10,037 bases of DNA, taken from NCBI GenBank assembly GCA_028822475.1, contig JAPKDT010000062.1:1-10037 (forward strand), read 5' to 3'. The first letter of the stretch is position 1. Every line of letters starts with the position of its first letter. Below the pieces are notes generated by a model. That model worked only from the letters and a program-made list of their open reading frames with translations. It searched no databases and had not been told where the DNA came from. This document shows, piece after piece, positions 1 through 6,095 of the stretch. The translations under genes were made by a program, and so were the position numbers. This DNA is from SAR324 cluster bacterium (GTDB taxonomy: Bacteria; SAR324; NAC60-12).

Positions 1-29
1 TAGAAAAATAAAGACTCCTTCCAGAAGAC

Positions 30-60
30 TTTCCGGATTTACATTATGTATTTCCGGAAA
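30..60 (+). promoter_or_regulatory. Palindromic hairpin in the tsf leader
   Basis: Positions 30-37 (TTTCCGGA) are perfectly complementary to 53-60 (TCCGGAAA). After a symmetric 2-nt TT/TT mismatch the stem resumes as TACA (40-43) with TGTA (47-50), closing on a 3-nt loop. The transcript could therefore fold into a long, nearly perfect hairpin ending 40 nt before the tsf start. No T-tract follows, so it is not a typical intrinsic terminator. In many bacteria rpsB precedes tsf and the gap holds an attenuator or processing site. That role is inferred here, because rpsB is not visible. A palindromic protein-binding site is the alternative. Confidence 0.5.
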
Positions 61-100
61 CCACATTACAATTAATTAAACAATTGGTAGAACAAAAAAG

Positions 101-955
101 ATGACAACGATTACAGCGTCAGCAGTAAAAAATCTAAGACAAATAACTGGGGTAGCAATGATGGATTGTAAGAAAGCCCTTGTTGAAACAAATGGCGACA
201 TCGAAGCCGCGCAGGATTATCTGCGTAAAAAAGGCCAGGCCAAAGCTTTAAAAAAATCCTCCCGTGAGACAAGTGAAGGCGCCATCTTCTTTACGACCAG
301 TGCGGATGGTAAAAGCGCTGGTTTAGTGAAAGTTGCCTGTGAAACTGATTTTGTCGCACGAAACGACAAATTTCAGGCATTTATCAAACAACTTGCAGAT
401 CAAGTCTGTGAACAGGGTGTGGACAATCTCCTGGCACAGCAGTTGGTTGCAGGTGAAGGAGATGTTGAGGCTTTACTGACAGGAACAATTGCTGAGTTAG
501 GTGAGAATATGCAAATTCTCGACAGTAGAAAAATGGAAATCAGCAATGGTGCCTTCGGCGGATATATCCACAGCAACGGAAAAATTGGAGTGGCCGTCCC
601 GCTGGAAACAGATCAGCCTTGTGATGATGTGCGCCTGGAGAAATTGGCACGTGACATTGCCATGCATATTGCCGCATTTCCTGCAGAAGCAGTGAAAGCA
701 GATCAGGTTTCAAGTGAAGTGCTGGAAAAAGAAAAAGAGGTCTTTACCGCCCAGGCCCGTGAATCCGGAAAACCGGATAATATCATTGAAAAAATGATTG
801 ACGGACGTTTGAATAAATTCCTCAAGGAAATTTGTGTGGAAAGCCAACCCTTTGTGAAAGACCCTCAGGTTTCAGTAAGTCAACTGGTTGAAAGCACAGC
901 AAAGGAACTTGGTGTGAATATAAATTTCAGCACCTTTGAAAAATATCAGTTCTAA
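101..955 (+). CDS. tsf: Elongation factor Ts
   Basis: This is the guanine nucleotide exchange factor for EF-Tu, releasing GDP in the cytoplasm so that EF-Tu can be reloaded with GTP. The 284-residue protein matches the long E. coli-type form (about 283 residues). The N-terminal UBA-like domain carries the family signature LRQITGVAMMDCKKAL (residues 12-27). The EF-Tu-contacting TDFV motif is at residues 82-85, inside VACETDFVARND. The rest corresponds to the core N and C subdomains, the coiled-coil region and the C-terminal module. ATG at 101 starts directly at the conserved N-terminus. The upstream 20 nt hold only a weak, distant GGTAG. The pyrH start follows 10 nt after the stop, so co-transcription is very likely. 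Confidence 0.97.
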   Translation: MTTITASAVKNLRQITGVAMMDCKKALVETNGDIEAAQDYLRKKGQAKALKKSSRETSEGAIFFTTSADGKSAGLVKVACETDFVARNDKFQAFIKQLADQVCEQGVDNLLAQQLVAGEGDVEALLTGTIAELGENMQILDSRKMEISNGAFGGYIHSNGKIGVAVPLETDQPCDDVRLEKLARDIAMHIAAFPAEAVKADQVSSEVLEKEKEVFTAQARESGKPDNIIEKMIDGRLNKFLKEICVESQPFVKDPQVSVSQLVESTAKELGVNINFSTFEKYQF

Positions 956-965
956 TCGAAAAACC

Positions 966-1676
966 ATGACCCCGAAATTTAAACGTATCCTACTGAAATT
1001 AAGCGGAGAAACTCTTGGGGGAGAGCAGGGCACAGGATTTGAGTACGATACCATCAGGGCCCTTGCGGAAAGTGTCGTTGCAGTTCACAATCTAGGAGTA
1101 GAAGTAGGGATTGTGGTAGGAGGAGGCAACATATTTCGTGGATCAAAGTCCGCAGAAGGAAATGTCGGCCGAGTCGCAGGAGATCACATGGGAATGCTGG
1201 CCACCGTGATCAACAGTATCTGCCTGCAGGAAATACTGGAGCAACGTGGAGTTTTAACCCGCGTCTTGTCTGCAATTGAACTGAATGCTATTGCAGAACC
1301 ATACATCAAGCGCAGAGCAGATCGGCATCTAGAAAAAAAGAGGGTGGTGATATTTGCGGCTGGAACAGGAAATCCATATTTTACTACCGATACAGCAGCG
1401 GTATTACGCGCATCGGAAGTTGGTGCGGAAATTGTGATCAAAGCCACCAAAACAGATGGAGTCTATGACAAAGACCCCATGCTTCACAATGACGCAGTAC
1501 GTTACGAAAAATTAAATTACGACGAAGTACTAAATCAAAATCTGCGGGTAATGGATGCTACCGCCATTGCTTTTTGCCGGGACAATCAACTTCCCATCCT
1601 CGTGCTTGACTACCGTGAACCTGACTCCATCCTCAAGGCAGTGTGTGGTGAAATAATCGGAACCCTGATCAACTAA
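966..1676 (+). CDS. pyrH: UMP kinase (uridylate kinase)
   Basis: It phosphorylates UMP to UDP with ATP, a bacterial hexameric enzyme of the amino-acid-kinase fold, in pyrimidine nucleotide synthesis. The 236-residue product is of normal length. Visible motifs are the phosphate-binding KLSGE (11-15), the glycine loop VVGGGNIFRG (50-59), AGDHMGMLATVINS (71-84) containing the UMP-binding Asp, GTGNPYFTTDTAA (133-145), TKTDGVYDKDP (161-171) and LRVMDATAIAFCRDN (193-207). The ATG at 966 is preferred because homologues begin a few residues before RILLKLSGE. An in-frame TTG at 936 would add ten unrelated residues and overlap tsf. No Shine-Dalgarno sequence is visible before the start. It lies between tsf and frr, a widely conserved order. 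Confidence 0.96.
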   Translation: MTPKFKRILLKLSGETLGGEQGTGFEYDTIRALAESVVAVHNLGVEVGIVVGGGNIFRGSKSAEGNVGRVAGDHMGMLATVINSICLQEILEQRGVLTRVLSAIELNAIAEPYIKRRADRHLEKKRVVIFAAGTGNPYFTTDTAAVLRASEVGAEIVIKATKTDGVYDKDPMLHNDAVRYEKLNYDEVLNQNLRVMDATAIAFCRDNQLPILVLDYREPDSILKAVCGEIIGTLIN

Positions 1677-1685
1677 TAGAGAAAT

Positions 1686-2255
1686 ATGACACTGGAAGAT
1701 ACACAAGAAGTTGAAGAAATGGTTAATCACAAAATGGATCTCACCATTGAGAATCTGAAACAGGATCTCAGCGGCATCCATGCAGGACGAGTATCTCCAG
1801 CAATGCTGGAATCTGTCAAAGTTGATTATTACGGAAACCCGACCCCAATCAATCAGGTGGCAAACATCTCAACACCTGAACCACAGATGTTAGCGATCAG
1901 TCCCTGGGAAAAAAATATGATCAAGGAAGTTGAACGTAGTTTACAAGCAGCAAATTTGGGTTTCAGTATCTCTAATGACGGCAATCTTATCCGTGCAGTT
2001 ACTCCACCTTTCACTGAAGAGAGACGAAAAGATTACGTCAAGCAGATCAAAAATATCGGCGAAGATACTAAAATCGCTGTACGTAATGTACGTAGAGACG
2101 GGAATGACAATCTGAAACAGATGGAAAAAGATAAGCTCATCTCTCAAGATGAGGAAAAAGTAGCTCAGGAACACATCCAGAAAGTAACCGATCAGCATAC
2201 TGATTTGGTGGATGAGTTAGTAGCCGCAAAGGAAAAAGAACTAATGACGCTTTAG
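1686..2255 (+). CDS. frr: Ribosome recycling factor
   Basis: RRF acts with EF-G to split post-termination ribosomes into subunits. The product is 189 residues against a usual 185 or so, with a slightly longer N-terminus. Family landmarks are LSGIHAGRVSPAMLE (28-42) in the first long helix, VDYYGNPTPINQVANI (46-61) opening domain II, the ISPWEKNMIKEVE block (71-83), NDGNLIRAVTPPFTEERR (97-114), and VRNVRRDGNDNLK (132-144), which holds the conserved Arg needed for ribosome binding. The start is 9 nt after the pyrH stop, with a weak GAGAA-like purine stretch before it. It completes the tsf-pyrH-frr group and is followed after 7 nt by mraY. Confidence 0.97.
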   Translation: MTLEDTQEVEEMVNHKMDLTIENLKQDLSGIHAGRVSPAMLESVKVDYYGNPTPINQVANISTPEPQMLAISPWEKNMIKEVERSLQAANLGFSISNDGNLIRAVTPPFTEERRKDYVKQIKNIGEDTKIAVRNVRRDGNDNLKQMEKDKLISQDEEKVAQEHIQKVTDQHTDLVDELVAAKEKELMTL

Positions 2256-2262
2256 GACTTAA

Positions 2263-3519
2263 ATGCTAGCAGCTCTACTGCACTCAATTTGGCAATATCA
2301 GGTTTTTAAGTCTGTCGTTTTTCGCGGCGGAATGGCATTTTTAACGGCCTACCTTCTGATTGTGTGGGTGATGCCGAAGGTTATTCGATCATTCAGAAAA
2401 AGGGGAATTACCTCAGATTTTATCACAGCTCCTGCTGAAACAAAGCCCTACACAGGGGCACCCCCCATCATGGGCGGTGGTGTTTTGATTATGGGAATAG
2501 TTTTTGGAGCAGTACTCTGGTGTAATCTGAACCAGTACGTTGTTGCTCTGTTGGTGATCCTGCTTTCGTTTGGAATTATCGGTGCAGTTGACGATGTGGC
2601 AAAAGTCATCAGCAAACGACGGGTTGAATCTGGACATGAGGCCAGAAAATCGTACAGCGAAAAAGCAGATGGAATAAGCGGACGCTGGAGACTGGCTGCT
2701 CAATTTATCGTTTCACTGTTGGTTGTAACCGGATTATATTTGTTTGTCGACATTGATGGACATTTGGTGGTACCCTTGGTACCTCTTAAAACGGCATATC
2801 CGTACTTGCCCAAATATCTGTTTATCCCATTCATGACCCTCATCATCGTTGGAGGCGCAAATGCAGTCAACCTGACAGACGGCATGGACTCCCTGGCGAC
2901 TGTACCTTTGATGACCTGTGCCATGTTTGTCGGACTTGTTGCTTATATAGGAGGAGATCCGGAATTAGCGGCAAAGTTGAAAATCCCAAGCCTCTCGCAT
3001 GATATTAAGGAACTGGCGGTACTCTCAGCATTGGTTATTAGTGCAGGTGTCGCTTTTCTTAAATATAATTCCCCCCCGGCTTTGATTTACATGGGTGATC
3101 TGGGGGCACTTGCTTTAGGCAGCATGGTTTCCGCAATGTTTATTTTTGTAAAAGCAGAATTGTTTTTACCAATTGTAGGTGGAGTATTTGTCTTTTCGGT
3201 GCTCTCCTCTATCATTCAACGAACGTTTTTCAAGTTCATAATGTGGAGGAAAGGTCGGGCCAAAGCAGAGCGCTATCGCTTTTTTTTACGCTCACCGTAC
3301 CATCATCATCTGCAACGCCTCTGGACATATTCTGAAAAGAAACAGGAAATTGTCTCAGTTTGGATAATTTTGCAGAACAAGTTAGGAATTGACCCTGTTC
3401 CTGAAGAAAACAAGTTGTTAACTCCGCAGGAGGTTAACAGTCGCGTGATCTGGCATATGCACCTTAAATCAATCTGGCTGTTTGTGCTTACGCTGATTAT
3501 TTATTTCAAACTCCGCTGA
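2263..3519 (+). CDS. mraY: Phospho-N-acetylmuramoyl-pentapeptide-transferase, extended form
   Basis: MraY is an integral inner-membrane enzyme that transfers phospho-MurNAc-pentapeptide from UDP to undecaprenyl phosphate, giving lipid I. Motifs in order are KPYTGAPPIMGG (61-72), the GAVDDVAK Asp pair (D110, D111), NAVNLTDGMDSLA (200-212), YMGDLGALALGS (276-287) with the Mg-binding Asp279, and SPYHHHLQ (344-351) with the His triad. Several hydrophobic segments alternate with these loops, as expected for ten membrane helices. At 418 residues it is longer than the usual 360 or so. Most of the excess is a polar stretch near residues 371-403, between the helix after HHH and the last helix. The ATG has a good AGGA 5 nt upstream. 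MurX/WecA-type relatives lack the HHH motif, so the assignment is firm. Confidence 0.93.
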   Translation: MLAALLHSIWQYQVFKSVVFRGGMAFLTAYLLIVWVMPKVIRSFRKRGITSDFITAPAETKPYTGAPPIMGGGVLIMGIVFGAVLWCNLNQYVVALLVILLSFGIIGAVDDVAKVISKRRVESGHEARKSYSEKADGISGRWRLAAQFIVSLLVVTGLYLFVDIDGHLVVPLVPLKTAYPYLPKYLFIPFMTLIIVGGANAVNLTDGMDSLATVPLMTCAMFVGLVAYIGGDPELAAKLKIPSLSHDIKELAVLSALVISAGVAFLKYNSPPALIYMGDLGALALGSMVSAMFIFVKAELFLPIVGGVFVFSVLSSIIQRTFFKFIMWRKGRAKAERYRFFLRSPYHHHLQRLWTYSEKKQEIVSVWIILQNKLGIDPVPEENKLLTPQEVNSRVIWHMHLKSIWLFVLTLIIYFKLR

Positions 3520-3607
3520 ACTGTCGGTCTGAAGAGAATAGAGAGTTGTTTTTTGGTCTGATGCTGATTAGGATAGATGAACCAGAAAGAAAGTAGCTGA
3601 GAGAATT

Positions 3608-4342
3608 ATGAACTTAGAAGGTCAAACTGCACTAATAACCGGAGCCGGAAGAGGCATTGGTAAAACAATTGCCTTAAAATTGGCTGAGTGCGGAGCAGAT
3701 ATTGTGCTGGCGGATATGAATCCGGAAGTTGCGGAAGTGCTCCTAGAAGTGGAATCGTTGGGTCGTAAATGCCTGACTTTTGAGACAGATGTAACCGATT
3801 TTGATGCCATTGATGCAATGGTGAAAAAAATTATTGAAGAACTCGGAAGTATTCATATTTTAGTCAATAATGCTGGAATTACCCAGGACAATCTCTTTAT
3901 GCGCATGAAACCGGAACAGTGGTCAAAGGTCATTGACGTAAACCTCAACGGTGTTTTCAACGTAACTAAAGCAGTAATCCGGCCGATGGTTAAGCAGCGT
4001 ATGGGGAAAATTATAAATATCTCCTCTGTGGTGGGCTTTACCGGAAATCCAGGACAAGTAAATTATAGTTCAACAAAATCCGCACTGGTTGGATTTACCA
4101 AATCGCTGGCACGTGAAGTTGGAGCACGCGGTGTTACGGTCAATGCTGTTGCTCCGGGATTTATCGATACTGCAATGACACAAGCGCTCAATGAAAGTCA
4201 GCAAGAATTAATATTACAGCAAATTCCTCTGGGACGCATGGGCGGTCCTGCAGATATCGCCAACGCAGTTGCTTTCCTGGCTTCTGAAGATGCTTCGTAC
4301 ATTACCGGAACAATTCTTCATGTGAACGGCGGTATGTACTAA
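3608..4342 (+). CDS. fabG: 3-oxoacyl-[acyl-carrier-protein] reductase
   Basis: This short-chain dehydrogenase reduces 3-oxoacyl-ACP to 3-hydroxyacyl-ACP in type II fatty acid elongation. The product has 244 residues, as in E. coli. The Rossmann motif TGAGRGIG lies at 11-18, NNAG at 87-90, and the catalytic set Asn112, Ser140, Tyr153, Lys157 is visible in VNLNGVF and SSVVG...NYSSTK. The C-terminus ITGTILHVNGGMY is typical of FabG. The second beta strand ends in VLADMN, with an Asp at 36, which in classical short-chain dehydrogenases suggests a preference for NAD(H). A GAGAG stretch precedes the ATG. The 88-nt gap after mraY contains only a weak promoter-like pair (TTGTTT 3546, TAGGAT 3569). 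The neighbours acpP and fabF support a fatty acid synthesis role over another reductase function. Confidence 0.93.
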   Translation: MNLEGQTALITGAGRGIGKTIALKLAECGADIVLADMNPEVAEVLLEVESLGRKCLTFETDVTDFDAIDAMVKKIIEELGSIHILVNNAGITQDNLFMRMKPEQWSKVIDVNLNGVFNVTKAVIRPMVKQRMGKIINISSVVGFTGNPGQVNYSSTKSALVGFTKSLAREVGARGVTVNAVAPGFIDTAMTQALNESQQELILQQIPLGRMGGPADIANAVAFLASEDASYITGTILHVNGGMY

Positions 4343-4371
4343 TCATTTGTACTAACATAAATAGAGTTGAC

Positions 4372-4417
4372 TTTTTTTCCATTTCTAAGGAAAAAGAAAG
4401 CTCGTTTTAATCTTTTT
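4372..4417 (+). promoter_or_regulatory. Possible alternative hairpins in the acpP leader
   Basis: The fabG-acpP gap contains long T and A tracts. Positions 4372-4380 can pair with 4389-4397 (9 bp with one wobble, 8-nt loop). The same 4391-4397 segment (AAAAAGA) can instead pair with TCTTTTT at 4411-4417. The two stems exclude each other, and an eight-T run follows at 4422-4429. A TTTAAT at 4406-4411 could also be a -10 element. Low-complexity purine and pyrimidine tracts pair easily by chance, so this is only suggestive. Confidence 0.25.
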
Positions 4418-4439
4418 AACCTTTTTTTTGAATACAAAC

Positions 4440-4676
4440 ATGGAAGAAATACAAGCGAAGGTCGTCAAAATCATTAGTGAGCAATTAGGTAAAGATGAGT
4501 CTGAAATATCCATGAGCTCAAATTTCATTGAAGATTTAGATGCAGATTCACTGGATACAGTAGAACTGGTAATGGCACTTGAGGAGGAATTTGAAGTTGA
4601 TATTCCTGATGAAGCCGCAGAAAAAATCACCACAGTTCAATCCGCAGTCGATTTCATTACGGAAGCTAAAGCCTGA
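4440..4676 (+). CDS. acpP: Acyl carrier protein
   Basis: This small acidic protein carries growing acyl chains on 4'-phosphopantetheine for the fatty acid synthase enzymes. The product has 78 residues, the standard length. The attachment site DADSLDTVELVMALEEEF puts the modified serine at residue 37, and helix III follows in IPDEAAEKITTVQ (55-67). The ATG at 4440 is chosen because homologues start three or four residues before the first amphipathic helix. A TTG at 4428 in the same frame would add four residues only. No Shine-Dalgarno sequence is present: the start follows a T-rich tract. It sits between fabG and fabF, its natural partners. A terminator-like hairpin follows, which could let it be made in excess over fabF. 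Confidence 0.97.
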   Translation: MEEIQAKVVKIISEQLGKDESEISMSSNFIEDLDADSLDTVELVMALEEEFEVDIPDEAAEKITTVQSAVDFITEAKA

Positions 4677-4700
4677 GTTTCCGGCAAATACTTCAGAAGA

Positions 4701-4741
4701 TGACCTCCGCACTGCTGTTCAGGCAGTGCCAGTCATTTTTT
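4701..4741 (+). terminator. Terminator-like hairpin between acpP and fabF
   Basis: GCACTGC (4709-4715) pairs perfectly with GCAGTGC (4723-4729) around a 7-nt loop. After an asymmetric internal loop, TGAC (4701-4704) pairs with GTCA (4732-4735). Six T residues (4736-4741) follow at once. An A/G-rich stretch before the stem (GAAGA, 4696-4700) could also pair with the T run. This is a reasonable intrinsic terminator. It lies 23 nt before the fabF start with no room for a promoter between, so partial termination (attenuation) is more likely than full stop. Confidence 0.65.
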
Positions 4742-4763
4742 CACGTTGTCATTCTGAAAGAAC

Positions 4764-5999
4764 ATGGGAAACCGCGTAGTAGTTACGGGGCTTGGTTGCA
4801 CGTCCCCGCTCGGAAATGATGTCCCCACTTCTTGGGAAGCCTGCATAAATGGGCAGTCAGGAATAGACAGGATCACAAACTTTGATCCTGAATTATACCG
4901 TTGTCAAATTGCAGGCGAGATCAAAAATTTTGAGCTTCCTGAAATTATTCCGATCAAAGAAGCTAAAAAAATGGATCTGTTCATTCAGTATTCCATTGCT
5001 GCCACGCAGGAAGCTTTAAACGATTCCGGCCTGGTGATTACTGAGGATATTAAAGAAGATGTCGGTGTCTCGATGGGTGTAGGTATTGGTGGACTGGGCT
5101 GCATTGAAAGATACACTAAGATTCTGCTTGAGAGCGGACCTAAACGTGTTAGCCCGTTTTTCATTCCGATGACTTTGAGTAATTTGGCTCCGGGTTATGT
5201 CTCTCTTCTCTTTGGAGCCAAAAACTATACTGCCTGCACGGTTTCCGCCTGTACATCCTCAAATCACGCAATTGGTACCGCCGCACGTACGATTGAACGC
5301 GGTGATGCTAAAGTGGTTATTGCCGGAGGTTCTGAATCCAGCGTAACACCGTTGGGAATTGCAGGTTTTGCCGCAATGCATGCGCTCAGCACACGAAATG
5401 ATGATCCGAAGCGCGCAAGCCGACCTTTCGATAAAGACCGTGACGGTTTTGTGATGGGTGAAGGATCGGGGATGTTAATTCTTGAGGACTACGAATTTGC
5501 CAAAGCCCGGGGAGCACGTATTTACTGTGAGATAACCGGTTACGGATTCAGTTCAGACGCATTTCATATGACATCTCCTTCTGCGGAAGGTCCTGCCAGA
5601 GCAATGAAAATGACTCTCAAAGACTCCGGTTTGGCTGCTGAAGATATTGACTATGTCAACGCGCACGGTACATCAACTCCTATCGGTGATCTTAACGAAC
5701 TAAAAGCCATAAAAATGGCTCTTGGAGAAAAAGCTGCACAGCAGCTTTCCATCAGTTCAACCAAATCCATGACCGGACACCTTCTCGGAGCTGCTGCTGC
5801 AATCGAGGCCGTATTTTCTATCAAAGCCCTGCACCATAATTTTATTCCACCCACAATCAATATCGAAAATATGGATCCTGAATGTGATTTGGACGTTACA
5901 CCTAATACTGGAAAATCAAAGGAATTGCGTGTTGCTATGTCAAATGCCTTTGGTTTCGGTGGAACTAATGCGTCAATAATATTTCAGAAATTGGACTGA
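4764..5999 (+). CDS. fabF: 3-oxoacyl-[acyl-carrier-protein] synthase II
   Basis: This condensing enzyme extends acyl-ACP with malonyl-ACP in fatty acid elongation. The 411-residue thiolase-fold protein matches the family length of about 412. The catalytic triad is Cys163 in TVSACTSSNHAIG, His301 in VNAHGTSTPIGD and His339 in STKSMTGHLLGAA, with the supporting Lys335. The C-terminal NAFGFGGTN (394-402) carries the gating Phe398. The elongating rather than initiating class follows from the Cys-His-His set; FabH enzymes have Cys-His-Asn. FabB is the nearest alternative, but the acpP-fabF order favours FabF. ATG at 4764 begins the conserved NRVVVTGLG start, with a weak GAAAG upstream. A minor in-frame extension is not needed. 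Confidence 0.95.
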   Translation: MGNRVVVTGLGCTSPLGNDVPTSWEACINGQSGIDRITNFDPELYRCQIAGEIKNFELPEIIPIKEAKKMDLFIQYSIAATQEALNDSGLVITEDIKEDVGVSMGVGIGGLGCIERYTKILLESGPKRVSPFFIPMTLSNLAPGYVSLLFGAKNYTACTVSACTSSNHAIGTAARTIERGDAKVVIAGGSESSVTPLGIAGFAAMHALSTRNDDPKRASRPFDKDRDGFVMGEGSGMLILEDYEFAKARGARIYCEITGYGFSSDAFHMTSPSAEGPARAMKMTLKDSGLAAEDIDYVNAHGTSTPIGDLNELKAIKMALGEKAAQQLSISSTKSMTGHLLGAAAAIEAVFSIKALHHNFIPPTINIENMDPECDLDVTPNTGKSKELRVAMSNAFGFGGTNASIIFQKLD

Positions 6000-6018
6000 A
6001 CCTTTTATCCACAAGCCC

Positions 6019-6037
6019 CTTCCTGTCAAACAGGGAG
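6019..6037 (+). terminator. Hairpin downstream of fabF, weak terminator candidate
   Basis: CTTCCTGT (6019-6026) pairs with ACAGGGAG (6030-6037), 8 bp including one T-G wobble, around a 3-nt CAA loop. It lies 20 nt after the fabF stop, where a terminator would be expected. The following bases (GCATTTCAG) give only three T residues, so intrinsic termination would be weak. It may protect the 3' end of the fabF message. Confidence 0.35.
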
Positions 6038-6095
6038 CATTTCAGTAATTAAGCTAAAAAAAGACAACCCCATCCTTCTTCCAAATTAAATCAAC

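Noticed and set aside
1..3. TAG at the window start as the rpsB stop codon
   Set aside because: rpsB often precedes tsf, but no coding sequence is visible before it, so this cannot be supported.
936..965. Earlier TTG start for pyrH
   Set aside because: It adds ten residues not typical of UMP kinase and overlaps the tsf end. The ATG at 966 matches the family N-terminus.
4367..4372. TTGACT as a -35 element for acpP
   Set aside because: At 16-18 nt spacing only A-rich sequence (GAAAAA) is found, and the nearest good -10 (TTTAAT at 4406) is 33 nt away.
4428..4439. TTG start for acpP, four residues longer
   Set aside because: The ATG at 4440 agrees with usual ACP length, and the TTG sits inside a T run with no ribosome binding site.
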